Positions 34,001 to 43,297 of a stretch of DNA of 52,457 bases are shown piece by piece. The notes under the pieces were generated by a model that saw nothing but the letters and a program-made list of their open reading frames with translations, made no database searches and was not told the origin of the DNA. Position 1 is the first letter of the stretch, and the number at the start of each line of letters is the position of its first letter. Origin of the DNA: Myxococcaceae bacterium (GTDB taxonomy: Bacteria; Myxococcota; Myxococcia; Myxococcales; Myxococcaceae); the NCBI GenBank assembly GCA_017881265.1, contig JADGRA010000043.1, positions 1 through 52,457 of the forward strand, written 5' to 3'. A program made the position numbers and the translations under genes.

Positions 34001-36577
34001 TTGAATCCTCTCTTGCGCATCTTGGCCTTCAGAGTGGGCGGATTCCTCTGCACCCTCATCGCTGTCCTGACGGCAGCTGGCGGTGCGTCCGCCGAGTCGG
34101 CGCAGGCCCAGCAGGGGCCGCGGCGGACGGTCGTCATCCTCTACTCGATTCCCCAGGACGTACCCGGACTGCATGAGCTCAGCGTGGCCCTCACCGACGG
34201 GCTGCAGAGCGCTTCGAAGGTCGCCCTGGACATTTACGGCGAATACACCGGGCTCGACCGGTTCTCGGGCGCTGCTTACGAGGATGCGCTGCTCGCGCTC
34301 TACCAAGAGAAGTACCGCGCCCGGAAGGTGGACTTGCTGGTCGTCGTGGGTCCGACGGCACTCGAGTTCGTCGTGGCACGGAAGTTCTTGCCGGGCGTTC
34401 CCATCGTCACCTGCTACACCGCGCGGCGAATCGTCGAGACGGCCAAGTCGAGTCGACCGGAACTGACCGGCGCGCTGCCGGCCCAGAACGCGCCCGGGAC
34501 GATTGCGCTCATGCTGTCGATGTACCCGTCGACCCGTCACATTCAAGTCGTCCTCGGCGCCAGCGAATACGAGCAGGGGCAGGCCAAGCAGGGACGCATC
34601 ATCTTTGCGCGCTTCGCCAATCGCGTTGACATCACCTACCTGAACGACCTTTCGCTTGAGCAGATTGAGGCCCGCGTCGCCCACCTCTCTGATGACACCC
34701 TGGTCCTCTTCGGAAGCCTGCTGCAGGATGCTGCTGGCCGCGACTTCTACAGCAACGACGCGGTGACCCGGATTTCGCGCGCAAGCCGGCGGCCTGTCTT
34801 TGGCGTCATCTACGAGGACCTGGGTGCTGGCATCCTCGGAGGTGAGTTGGTGAGTATGGAGGCCTCGGGCAAGGCCTCGGCACAGCTCGGGCAGCGGGTG
34901 CTCAATGGCGAGACGGCATCCTCCATCCCACTCGTCGCGGACGCGGGGCTGGCCCCCATGTTCGACGGGCGACAGCTCGAGCGCTGGGGTATCTCCGAAC
35001 GCAACCTGCCTCCTGGGAGCCAGGTGCTCTTCCGCGAGCCGAGTCTCTGGGCAACCCACAGACGGGCGATTGGCCTGGGGCTGGGGGTCATCGCGCTCGA
35101 AAGCATTCTCGTGGCCGGGCTGGTCGTCCAGCTGCGCCGCCGCCGGCGAATGGAACGAACGCTGGCCCGCGCGGAGACGCGCTACCGGACGGTGGCCGAC
35201 TTCACGCACGACTGGGAGTTCTGGCGGCGGCCCGACGGCAGCTTCGAGTACGTCTCGCCCGCCTGCGAACGGCTGAGTGGTTATTCGCCTGCCGAATTCA
35301 AAGCGGACCCCGGCCTCCTGGAGCGACTGGTTCACGAGGAGGACCGCCCCGCCTGGCACGCCTACCAAGCCGCCGCACTCGCCGGCAAAGCACAGGCACC
35401 TCTCGAGTACCGCATTCGCCCGAGAGCAGGCGACGTGCGCTGGGTGCGGCAAGCGAGCAACCCCGTGCAACTCGACAACGCCGAGCCGGCCGGCAGCCGC
35501 GGAAGTATCGGCGACATCACCAGCCGGAAGCTGAGCGAACTGGCGCTGCAGAAGGCCTACCAGGAAATCGCCGCGCTGAAGGACCGTCTCGAGGCTGAGA
35601 ACACCTACTACCGCGAGAAAATCCAGGCGGTGGAGGGTTCCAGCGAGCTGCTCGGCCAAAGCGACCCGATGAAATACCTGCTCTTCCGGGTGCGCCAGGT
35701 AGCTCCGGCGGACACCACCGTCCTCATCGAGGGGGAGACGGGCACGGGAAAGGAGTTGGTGGCCGAGGCCATTCACGGCCTCGGCCCGCGGCGGGACCGG
35801 CCGATGGTGAAGGTGAATTGCGCCGCCCTTCCCCCCACGCTGGCCGAGAGCGAGCTTTTCGGGCACGAAAAGGGAGCCTTCACCGGCGCCTACTCGCAGC
35901 GGAAGGGGCGCTTCGAGCTGGCCGATGGAGGGACTCTCTTCCTCGACGAGGTGGGGGAACTTTCCCAGGAGCTCCAGGCGAAGCTGCTTCGCGTCCTGCA
36001 GGACGGCAGCTTCCAGCGCGTCGGCGGCGACCAGACCCTGAAAGTGAACGTCCGCGTCATCGCCGCCACCAACCGCAACCTGTCGAAAGACGTTGCGGCC
36101 GGACGCTTCCGAGAGGACCTCTGGTACCGCCTCAACGTCTTCCCGGTGACGGTCCCCCCGCTTCGCCAGCGGAAGGATGACATCCCGATGCTGGCGAAGG
36201 CGTTTGTCGAACGCATTTGCCAGCGCATGGGCCGCCCCTCGCTCGAGTTACCAACGTCGGTGGTGCAGACCCTGCAAGCCCACGCCTGGCCGGGCAACGT
36301 CCGCGAGCTCCAGAATGTGATTGAGCAGGCAGTCCTCATCTCCGACGGCGGGCACCTGCGTCTCACCGGGAACGTGAAGTTCGACGCTGTGCCGGTCGCC
36401 GTGGACGCCTCCTTGACTTCCCTCGAGGAGATGGAGCGCCGCCACATCCTCGCCGTCCTCGAGGCGACCCATTGGAAGCTGGAAGGACGCGATGGCGCCG
36501 CCGCCCTCCTGGAGCTCAAACCCAGCACCCTCCGCTCCCGGATGCAGAAGCTCGACATCCGGCGCCGCTCGGAATAG
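34001..36577 (+). CDS. Transmembrane sigma-54-dependent activator with periplasmic ABC-substrate-binding-like sensor and PAS domain
   Basis: An 858-aa protein of unusual architecture. Residues 1-35 are an export signal; ~41-330 form a periplasmic domain like ABC-type substrate-binding proteins (VVILYSIPQD, VVVGPTALEFV, IQVVLGASEYEQGQ, PVFGVIYEDLGAGILGG). A membrane helix follows at ~356-377, a PAS domain at ~393-508 and a short coiled coil at ~515-545. Then comes a sigma-54 AAA+ domain with Walker A GETGTGKE (578-585), the sigma-54 contact loop GAFTGA (625-630), Walker B GGTLFLDE and the NVREL region. A Fis-type helix-turn-helix ends the protein (~825-850). There is no receiver domain, so it should sense a periplasmic ligand and activate transcription directly. 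The TTG start at 34001 is weak in SD but begins the signal peptide. Confidence 0.9.
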   Translation: MNPLLRILAFRVGGFLCTLIAVLTAAGGASAESAQAQQGPRRTVVILYSIPQDVPGLHELSVALTDGLQSASKVALDIYGEYTGLDRFSGAAYEDALLALYQEKYRARKVDLLVVVGPTALEFVVARKFLPGVPIVTCYTARRIVETAKSSRPELTGALPAQNAPGTIALMLSMYPSTRHIQVVLGASEYEQGQAKQGRIIFARFANRVDITYLNDLSLEQIEARVAHLSDDTLVLFGSLLQDAAGRDFYSNDAVTRISRASRRPVFGVIYEDLGAGILGGELVSMEASGKASAQLGQRVLNGETASSIPLVADAGLAPMFDGRQLERWGISERNLPPGSQVLFREPSLWATHRRAIGLGLGVIALESILVAGLVVQLRRRRRMERTLARAETRYRTVADFTHDWEFWRRPDGSFEYVSPACERLSGYSPAEFKADPGLLERLVHEEDRPAWHAYQAAALAGKAQAPLEYRIRPRAGDVRWVRQASNPVQLDNAEPAGSRGSIGDITSRKLSELALQKAYQEIAALKDRLEAENTYYREKIQAVEGSSELLGQSDPMKYLLFRVRQVAPADTTVLIEGETGTGKELVAEAIHGLGPRRDRPMVKVNCAALPPTLAESELFGHEKGAFTGAYSQRKGRFELADGGTLFLDEVGELSQELQAKLLRVLQDGSFQRVGGDQTLKVNVRVIAATNRNLSKDVAAGRFREDLWYRLNVFPVTVPPLRQRKDDIPMLAKAFVERICQRMGRPSLELPTSVVQTLQAHAWPGNVRELQNVIEQAVLISDGGHLRLTGNVKFDAVPVAVDASLTSLEEMERRHILAVLEATHWKLEGRDGAAALLELKPSTLRSRMQKLDIRRRSE

Positions 36578-36600
36578 CGGGGCTGTAAATCCCTCCGGCG

Positions 36601-36622
36601 GGCCCACGACATCTGGTGGGCC
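36601..36622. promoter_or_regulatory. Inverted repeat, possible activator (enhancer) site
   Basis: GGCCCAC-N8-GTGGGCC is a perfect 7-bp-arm inverted repeat. It lies 24 bp after the activator gene stop and ~110 bp upstream of the -12 of the sigma-54 promoter at 36721. That is the usual distance for an enhancer bound by a sigma-54 activator. It could instead be the terminator hairpin of the activator gene. Confidence 0.45.
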
Positions 36623-36720
36623 GCGAGAATTCGTGGGGGCGAGCCACTGAAACTCGACGGGACGCGAGGCCCGGCCGGAGCGAATTCAACGGGTTGTGGC
36701 CGACCAGCATCGCCCCGGCC

Positions 36721-36737
36721 TTGGCGCTCGTCTTGCT
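36721..36737 (+). promoter_or_regulatory. Sigma-54 (-24/-12) promoter
   Basis: TTGGCGCTCGTCTTGCT has the GG (-24) and GC (-12) dinucleotides exactly 10 bp apart and full TTGGC and TTGCT boxes, close to the consensus TTGGCACG-N4-TTGCA/T. Transcription would start near 36748, just upstream of the gene at 36801. The neighbouring gene encodes a sigma-54 activator. Confidence 0.72.
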
Positions 36738-36800
36738 GAGGGACGGCCTCCTGCAAAGGAATCCCGTCCCATCAAGCCACCCTCAAACTGCGCCGTCACC

Positions 36801-37139
36801 GTGGTGACTTCCCTGCTGACTCCGGCCCCGGAGAAGCGGGGGGAGCTGCTTCAGACTCTGCGCTCGCTAAGAGTGGAAATTGCCCGCGAACCCGGCTGCC
36901 TTCAGTGCGCCGTCTACGCCGACGTCGAGGGAGGGGGCCAAGTCCTCCTGGTCAGCGAGTGGATGGACCAGGCCTCGTTGACGGAGCACCTGGCCTCCGA
37001 GGACTTCCGAATTCTCGCCGGTGCCTCGCGCCTGCTCGGCGCGTCGGCCGATTTCCGCTTCGTCACCTCCCACGCTTTCGTTTCCGCCGAGCACCAGTCC
37101 CCCGAACCCCAAGGAGAGTCCCATGCCCCCGGCAAGTAG
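36801..37139 (+). CDS. Antibiotic biosynthesis monooxygenase (ABM)-fold protein
   Basis: A 112-aa protein with the dimeric alpha/beta-barrel ABM pattern: VVTSLLTPAPEKRGELLQTLRSLRVEIAREPGCLQCAVYAD, then VLLVSEWMDQASLTEHLASEDFRIL. The frame is open back to a GTG at 36696. That start would lie upstream of the predicted transcription start (~36748), and its extra residues are not family-like, so the GTG at 36801 is preferred. Neither start has a good ribosome-binding site. Such proteins act as small heme-degrading, quinone-forming or ligand-binding oxygenases; the specific role is unknown. The 3' end overlaps the next gene by 17 bp. Confidence 0.72.
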   Translation: MVTSLLTPAPEKRGELLQTLRSLRVEIAREPGCLQCAVYADVEGGGQVLLVSEWMDQASLTEHLASEDFRILAGASRLLGASADFRFVTSHAFVSAEHQSPEPQGESHAPGK

Positions 37140-37767
37140 TCCCACTCGAGTTCGTGCGTGGATTGTGGGCGCGCTGCTTCTCGCGTCCGCGAGCGTCCAC
37201 GCCACCACCTTCAAGAACCAACTCACCATCGTGGACCTGCTCCAGGAGTCTGAGGTCATCGTCCGAGCGCGCGTGAAGGCGGTCAGTGATGGCATCGACG
37301 CCCGGGGCGTCCCTTATACCGAGGTCACCCTCCAGGTTGCCGAAGCGCTGAAGGGGCAGGTTGCGGGCAACTACACCTTCCGTCAGTTCGGGCTTCTCGC
37401 GCCGCGCCGCATGGGCAACGGCCGCGTCAACCTCATGGTGACCCCCGCAGAATGGGCAACCTACGCCAAGGGTGAGGAGTCCATCTTCTTCCTGCGCCAG
37501 GCCGCCGCCTGGACCGGGCTTCGCACCACGGCCGGGCTAGCCCAGGGGCAATTCAAGGTGTCCCTGGCTGGCGCCGCCAACTCCTTCAACAACGCCGGAC
37601 TCTTCGAAGGCGTCCAGGTCGATTCTGGGCTGCTCAGCGACGACCAGAAACGCGTCATGGCCACGACGCGCGGAGCGGTCAACGCGCGCAGCTTCACGTC
37701 GCTCATCAAACAGGCCGTGGACGGCAAGTGGGTAGAGACCGGGAGGATGCGCCATGCGAATCACTGA
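37123..37767 (+). CDS. Secreted hypothetical protein
   Basis: A 214-aa protein starting at ATG after AAGGAG. A cleavable signal peptide is clear (VRAWIVGALLLASASVHA, cleavage near residue 28). The mature part begins TTFKNQLTIVDLLQESEVIVRARVKAV and contains YTEVTLQVAEALKGQVAG and EESIFFLRQAAAWTGL, suggesting a small beta-rich domain. I do not recognise a named family. Its end overlaps the metalloprotease gene by 14 bp, so the two are likely made together and may act together outside the cell. Confidence 0.7.
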   Translation: MPPASSPTRVRAWIVGALLLASASVHATTFKNQLTIVDLLQESEVIVRARVKAVSDGIDARGVPYTEVTLQVAEALKGQVAGNYTFRQFGLLAPRRMGNGRVNLMVTPAEWATYAKGEESIFFLRQAAAWTGLRTTAGLAQGQFKVSLAGAANSFNNAGLFEGVQVDSGLLSDDQKRVMATTRGAVNARSFTSLIKQAVDGKWVETGRMRHANH

Positions 37768-40114
37768 AAACCTTCAACGTCTCACCGTCATCGCCGTGCT
37801 TGTCGTCGCGACGGCCGCCCTCGCTGGCGCCCCGCTCATCGTGGACCCGGTGACGCGCAAACCTTGGGTCTACGGACCTGGAACGGTCCCCGTCTACTAC
37901 GACCAGGGCGACTTTGCGGTCGTCTATGACTGGAACAACTACCCGGCCCAGGTGACCTTCGACAACGCCACCGGCGCCGCCCAGGTCCGCAAGGGCGTCG
38001 CCGACTGGTCGGCCATCCCGACGTCGACCTTCCGTGCCGAGGTGAAGGGCGACTTTGGCACGAAGGGCCTCCCCGACATCACCGGCGACAATGCAGGCCT
38101 GGTCATCGGCGCCGTCAACGGCGGCGGCATCTACGTCATCTTCGACGCCGATGGTTCGGTGATGCAGAATTTCTTCGGTGTGGGCCCAAACATCCTCGGC
38201 ATCTCCTCGCCCGAGTGGGGGGACGAGGCCACCTCCACCATCACCGAGAGCTGGACCGTCCTCAATGGCCAGGCCATTTCCTTCGACGACGCGAATGCGG
38301 CCCACTACCAGGGCACGACGACGCACGAACTTGGCCACGCCCTGGGGCTGGCGCACACCCAGACGAACGGCGCGTCCTACTTCTACTCCGTGTACACCGG
38401 GGAGCCGGTTGGCCCACAGAGCTGCACGGCGCTTCCGTACCGGACCGACCTGACGGCCGCGGATGTGGAGACGATGTACCCATTTCAGAACCCCACCCCG
38501 ACTGACGCCGTGGGCGTCGCTCAGGGTCACCTTCACACCACCGACGACATTGCCGCCATCTCCGACCTGTACCCGGCCCCGGGCTGGCCCGAAAACTTCG
38601 GGACCATCACCGGGACCGTCTTCGACGTCGACGGGAAGACCCCGCTGACGGGCGTCAACGTCATTGCACGCAACGTGGAGGACCCCTTCGCGGACGCGAA
38701 TTCGTCGCTGTCCGGCCAGTGGACGCAAGGGCAGTTCGGGCCCGATGGCCGCTTCACCCTCCACGGGCTGCGGCCGGGTGCGCGCTACGTCGTCTACGTC
38801 GACGCAGTCCTGGCCGGTGGCTTCCCCACCCCGCCTCTGTGGTTCCTGCCAGGCGCTGAGCGGTTCTATGCCGGCCCGGCTTCTGCGGAGGATGAAAAGA
38901 CATTCGACCCCTGCGCCTACCGGGCCATCTCGGCCAAGGCAGGACGCGTCGTTCAAGCCGACATTCCCTTCGCACGCGTCCCCGGCGCTCCCGTCCTCAT
39001 CTCCCTGGGGTATGGCGCCGGCGCGTCGGCCGTTTCCGGCGACGGGTCGACGGTGGTGGGCAACTACGGCCGCGGTGGCCCGCCATTCAGCTGGACTCAG
39101 CAAAAGGGCATCGTGACGATGGACGTCGTAACGACGGGGGAGAAGGTCAGCATTTCCCGCAACGGCAAGTACCTCACCACCGACCTGCTGGACACTTCCG
39201 GTAACAATGCCGGGGCCTACCGGTGGGATGCGAAGGGCGGTTGGGTAGCCGTCGACCCGGTGGGCAGCTGCGGGACCGACACCACGTACAGTTGGGGCGT
39301 CACCGACGATGGGGCCGTGTACGGCTTGGCCTACAACTCCTGCAGCGACTTCAAGACCTTCCGCTGGACCCCGAGGGAAGGCACCAAGCTACTGCCGGCG
39401 GCGACCCTCAAGTCGGATGGCACTCCCGCCAACGGCCGACCCAACCAAATCTCCTCCGACGGCTCGACGCTGGCCGGCTGGGAGGAAGACGACCAGGGCC
39501 TCCGGCTGGCTGTTGTCTGGAGGCACGGAAAGCCAAGCAAAGTGGTCGACGCCTTCGGCCTCGCCCTCAACGAGGCAACGGCCGTCAGCGGCGATGGCCA
39601 GTTGGTGGCCGGTGGACTCTTTGATGGGCAACAGCCTCTCGGCGACGCCTGGCGAAAGCGAGTCGACCGGCCGGAACTCGATTACTTCTCACCGCTCTCG
39701 GTCGATGCCTCGCCCGCCGCAGCCTACGCACTGTCCCGCGACGGCAGCGTGATGGCCGGCTTCAGCGGAAACCCCTTCTTCAGCCTCCAGCCGGTGCCAC
39801 TGCTCTGGACGAAGGCGATGGGGTCGGTCAGCCTCGACCAGTTCGTCCAGCGCCAGGGCACGGCGATGGAGCAGTACGTGTCGCTCTGGACCCCCATGGG
39901 CATGTCCGACGACGGCACGGTGATGACCGGCTGGGGGTTCGGATTCCAGGGCTGGGCGGGCTGGGTGCTGCAGATGCCAAAGGCGTTTGTCTGCCACCTC
40001 GACCGTGAGGAGCGCGGCGAGGGGCACACGCTCAGCGTCCCCTTCCCGATAAGCTTCGACGACCACCTCACGCACGGCGACACAGTCGGGCCCTGCCCCA
40101 ACCACAGGAAATAG
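37754..40114 (+). CDS. Secreted metzincin-type metalloprotease with carboxypeptidase-regulatory-like and HAF-type repeat domains
   Basis: A 786-aa exported protein (signal peptide ~1-25) with a GGAGG ribosome-binding site inside the preceding gene. The catalytic zinc motif HELGHALGLAH is at residues 191-201, a metzincin (matrixin-like) site; the expected Met-turn may be the ETMYPF segment or similar. Residues ~275-410 hold a carboxypeptidase-regulatory-like domain (GTITGTVFDVDGKTPLTGVNV, DGRFTLHGLRPGARY). Residues ~430-770 hold repeated units such as SAVSGDGSTVVGNYGRGG, QISSDGSTLAGW, TAVSGDGQLVAGG, ALSRDGSVMAGFSG and GMSDDGTVMTGWG, which match the 'extracellular HAF' repeat and probably form a beta-propeller. 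A role in predation or matrix processing is inference. Confidence 0.82.
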   Translation: MRITENLQRLTVIAVLVVATAALAGAPLIVDPVTRKPWVYGPGTVPVYYDQGDFAVVYDWNNYPAQVTFDNATGAAQVRKGVADWSAIPTSTFRAEVKGDFGTKGLPDITGDNAGLVIGAVNGGGIYVIFDADGSVMQNFFGVGPNILGISSPEWGDEATSTITESWTVLNGQAISFDDANAAHYQGTTTHELGHALGLAHTQTNGASYFYSVYTGEPVGPQSCTALPYRTDLTAADVETMYPFQNPTPTDAVGVAQGHLHTTDDIAAISDLYPAPGWPENFGTITGTVFDVDGKTPLTGVNVIARNVEDPFADANSSLSGQWTQGQFGPDGRFTLHGLRPGARYVVYVDAVLAGGFPTPPLWFLPGAERFYAGPASAEDEKTFDPCAYRAISAKAGRVVQADIPFARVPGAPVLISLGYGAGASAVSGDGSTVVGNYGRGGPPFSWTQQKGIVTMDVVTTGEKVSISRNGKYLTTDLLDTSGNNAGAYRWDAKGGWVAVDPVGSCGTDTTYSWGVTDDGAVYGLAYNSCSDFKTFRWTPREGTKLLPAATLKSDGTPANGRPNQISSDGSTLAGWEEDDQGLRLAVVWRHGKPSKVVDAFGLALNEATAVSGDGQLVAGGLFDGQQPLGDAWRKRVDRPELDYFSPLSVDASPAAAYALSRDGSVMAGFSGNPFFSLQPVPLLWTKAMGSVSLDQFVQRQGTAMEQYVSLWTPMGMSDDGTVMTGWGFGFQGWAGWVLQMPKAFVCHLDREERGEGHTLSVPFPISFDDHLTHGDTVGPCPNHRK

Positions 40115-40601
40115 CCGCCCGTCGGGAAAGAGGGCGCCGTCGCCGTGCCTACGGCGACGGCGCCCCAACCGACAGCGCGCTCGGTACCGCAGAATCAGGG
40201 CGCCGTGGCTCAGGGCCCCAGCGGCCGGACGTCGTCACTCTAGCGGGCACGCCAATGCGCACCGCGTCAGCACGGGCACGTTGGCACACCGAGGGTTTGA
40301 AGCAACTGGGCGATGCATACCCTCTGCTCGAGCGGATGAATGGCGACCTCCGCGAAGTCTTCCATGACGGGCATCTCTTCATTCGCCTCGCAGCGGCTTT
40401 TCCAGCAGCGGCCTTCGAGGACCCCGACAATCCGGATCCCCGGGGGGTCTGGCCGAGGTCCGGCGCGGCCGGAGGCGCCAGCACGGAAGCCGTTTGAAGA
40501 CAGAGGGCCAGCAGCCCGGAAGAAGCCCTTGCGGGCCGTCCCTGCGTGAGCGACATACTGTCCGGCGAAGCGGCGCCTGCCGCTTCCCCGGGGAGCCTCC
40601 C
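40115..40601. other. Intergenic region with terminator; no confident gene
   Basis: 487 bp. It begins with the perfect hairpin at 40132-40165. A plus-strand frame at 40255-40497 (80 codons) has lower third-position GC than the flanking genes and no ribosome-binding site, so it is not called; it could be a decayed gene. The region must carry the acyl-CoA synthetase promoter. Confidence 0.4.
40132..40165 (+). terminator. Terminator-like perfect hairpin
   Basis: 15-bp perfectly paired GC-rich arms (40132-40146 and 40151-40165) enclose a 4-nt loop, 17 bp past the metalloprotease stop. No U-tract follows on the plus strand. Confidence 0.62.
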
Positions 40602-42302
<1,701 letters not shown>

Positions 42303-42342
42303 GACCCGAGGCGTTCCCTGGGGCCCTCCCTGGTCGCCATCA

Positions 42343-42358
42343 CCCGGCTTTTGCCGGG
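42343..42358 (+). terminator. Short hairpin after acyl-CoA synthetase gene
   Basis: CCCGGC-TTTT-GCCGGG, perfect 6-bp arms, 41 bp past the stop. There is no U-tract; a possible weak terminator or RNA-end stabiliser. The rest of 42303-42506 holds nothing recognisable. Confidence 0.35.
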
Positions 42359-42506
42359 AAACCGTGGGGTTGGAGCGCGAGGAGCCGCCGCCGCAGGAGC
42401 CAGTGATGGAGAGGAGGCTCCCGCCCCAATAGTAGCTGCAGGCCCAGCACGCCGACCTGTTCCCAGGCGCCGGCGAAGCGCAGGCTGCGACTCGGAGGTT
42501 GTTGTG

Positions 42507-42758
42507 ATGAAGGCACTCACGTTTGTCATTTGGTTTTCCTGGGCAAGTCTCGTCGGACGCGTCCTCCTCGCACCGGTCTTTCGCCTGACGCTGCCCGAGG
42601 CCCTCCTGCTCCTGCTCGTCGGTGCGCCGGCAATTGGCTTGCTCTGGGGGCTCAGGTGGATGCTTCGGCGGGCCAAAGCCACCCGCCAGCACGAGGTGGT
42701 CTTCCCCACGGTGGTCGCCGTCCCCGGCTCGCCGGTGAGCCTGCCTCGCTTCGCGTAG
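42507..42758 (+). CDS. Small membrane protein (83 aa), hypothetical
   Basis: An 83-aa protein starting at ATG with GGAGG about ten bases upstream (42493-42498). It has two hydrophobic segments (FVIWFSWASLVGRVLLAPVF and ALLLLLVGAPAIGLLWGLRWML) followed by a basic RRAKATRQ stretch and a short tail. No family recognised. The good ribosome-binding site and high third-position GC support coding. A T-run (GGTTTTTTGAC) follows the stop at once without an obvious stem. Confidence 0.6.
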   Translation: MKALTFVIWFSWASLVGRVLLAPVFRLTLPEALLLLLVGAPAIGLLWGLRWMLRRAKATRQHEVVFPTVVAVPGSPVSLPRFA

Positions 42759-42817
42759 CAGGTTTTTTGACAGGTCCCCGCCCTGGCTCGACCATCCCTT
42801 CTCACGGGGCACAGGCC

Positions 42818-42844
42818 CGTGACCCGCTGTAGCGACGGGTCACG
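42818..42844. promoter_or_regulatory. Palindromic operator candidate upstream of the RHH gene
   Basis: CGTGACCCG-N9-CGGGTCACG is a perfect 9-bp-arm inverted repeat ending 27 bp before the start of the ribbon-helix-helix gene at 42872. RHH proteins usually bind such repeats and repress their own operon, so this is a good candidate autoregulatory site. Confidence 0.55.
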
Positions 42845-42871
42845 AACGCCCCAGGGAAGGGAAGTCCGCCA

Positions 42872-43081
42872 ATGGCAGATTCGTCGGCTGCAGCACAGGC
42901 CACCGCGCCGGACGTCGTCGAGAATGACGACACCGTCAGCACGCACGTCCTGGTGACAGAGGAGGACGTGCGCCGCCTCCGGGCACTGTCCCGGCGCACC
43001 CGCATCGCCCAAAGCGAGTACCTCCGCGAGGCCGTCGACGACTTGCTGCGCAAGTACGACGCCGCGCCCAAGGAGGGGTAG
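42872..43081 (+). CDS. Ribbon-helix-helix DNA-binding protein
   Basis: A 69-aa protein starting after GGGAAGGGAAG. The C-terminal ~45 residues form a ribbon-helix-helix fold: a beta strand STHVLVTEEDVRRLRALSRRT, then the helix-turn-helix-like IAQSEYLREAVDDLLRKY, as in CopG/Arc-type regulators. The N-terminus is an acidic, Ala-rich tail. It overlaps nothing but is followed within 5 bp by a second small gene whose ribosome-binding site lies in its end. Antitoxin-like or simple autoregulator roles are both possible. Confidence 0.82.
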   Translation: MADSSAAAQATAPDVVENDDTVSTHVLVTEEDVRRLRALSRRTRIAQSEYLREAVDDLLRKYDAAPKEG

Positions 43082-43085
43082 CCCC

Positions 43086-43256
43086 GTGGCCATGTCTGCG
43101 CGGGGCCGGCAGCAGTCGTCGGCTGCCCTGGCGGAGCGCCCGCTCCTGGTCTTCGACTTTCACGGCCGCCCGGTCCAAGCAAGGCCGCCGGCCGTCCAGA
43201 ATCCACCGCAGAGCATCCGCGAGGCCGTCCTGGCCTGGCTCGACGCGAAGATGTAG
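43086..43256 (+). CDS. Small hypothetical protein (56 aa) coupled to RHH gene
   Basis: A 56-aa ORF starting at GTG, with AAGGAGGGG overlapping the end of the RHH gene as its ribosome-binding site; an ATG two codons later is an alternative start. It has a hydrophobic strand RPLLVFDFHGRPV, a Pro-rich stretch, and a C-terminal helix SIREAVLAWLDAKM. No family recognised. It does not look like a known toxin. Position and spacing show that it is made together with the RHH protein. Confidence 0.6.
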   Translation: MAMSARGRQQSSAALAERPLLVFDFHGRPVQARPPAVQNPPQSIREAVLAWLDAKM

Positions 43257-43297
43257 CGCGGGACGGGCCACCCCCAGCGCCCGTCAGCAAGTCGTCC

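Noticed and set aside
36696-36800. Upstream extension of the ABM gene to a GTG at 36696
   Set aside because: It would start before the predicted sigma-54 transcription start and the added residues do not look like the family.
40255-40497. 80-codon plus-strand ORF
   Set aside because: Third-position GC is lower than in neighbours, there is no ribosome-binding site and no family resemblance.
42390-42500. Cobalamin-riboswitch-like stretch (GGGAAC, CTGCAG) on the minus strand
   Set aside because: The B12-box spacing and the GGTG-N-AA core are missing, and no suitable gene lies downstream on that strand.
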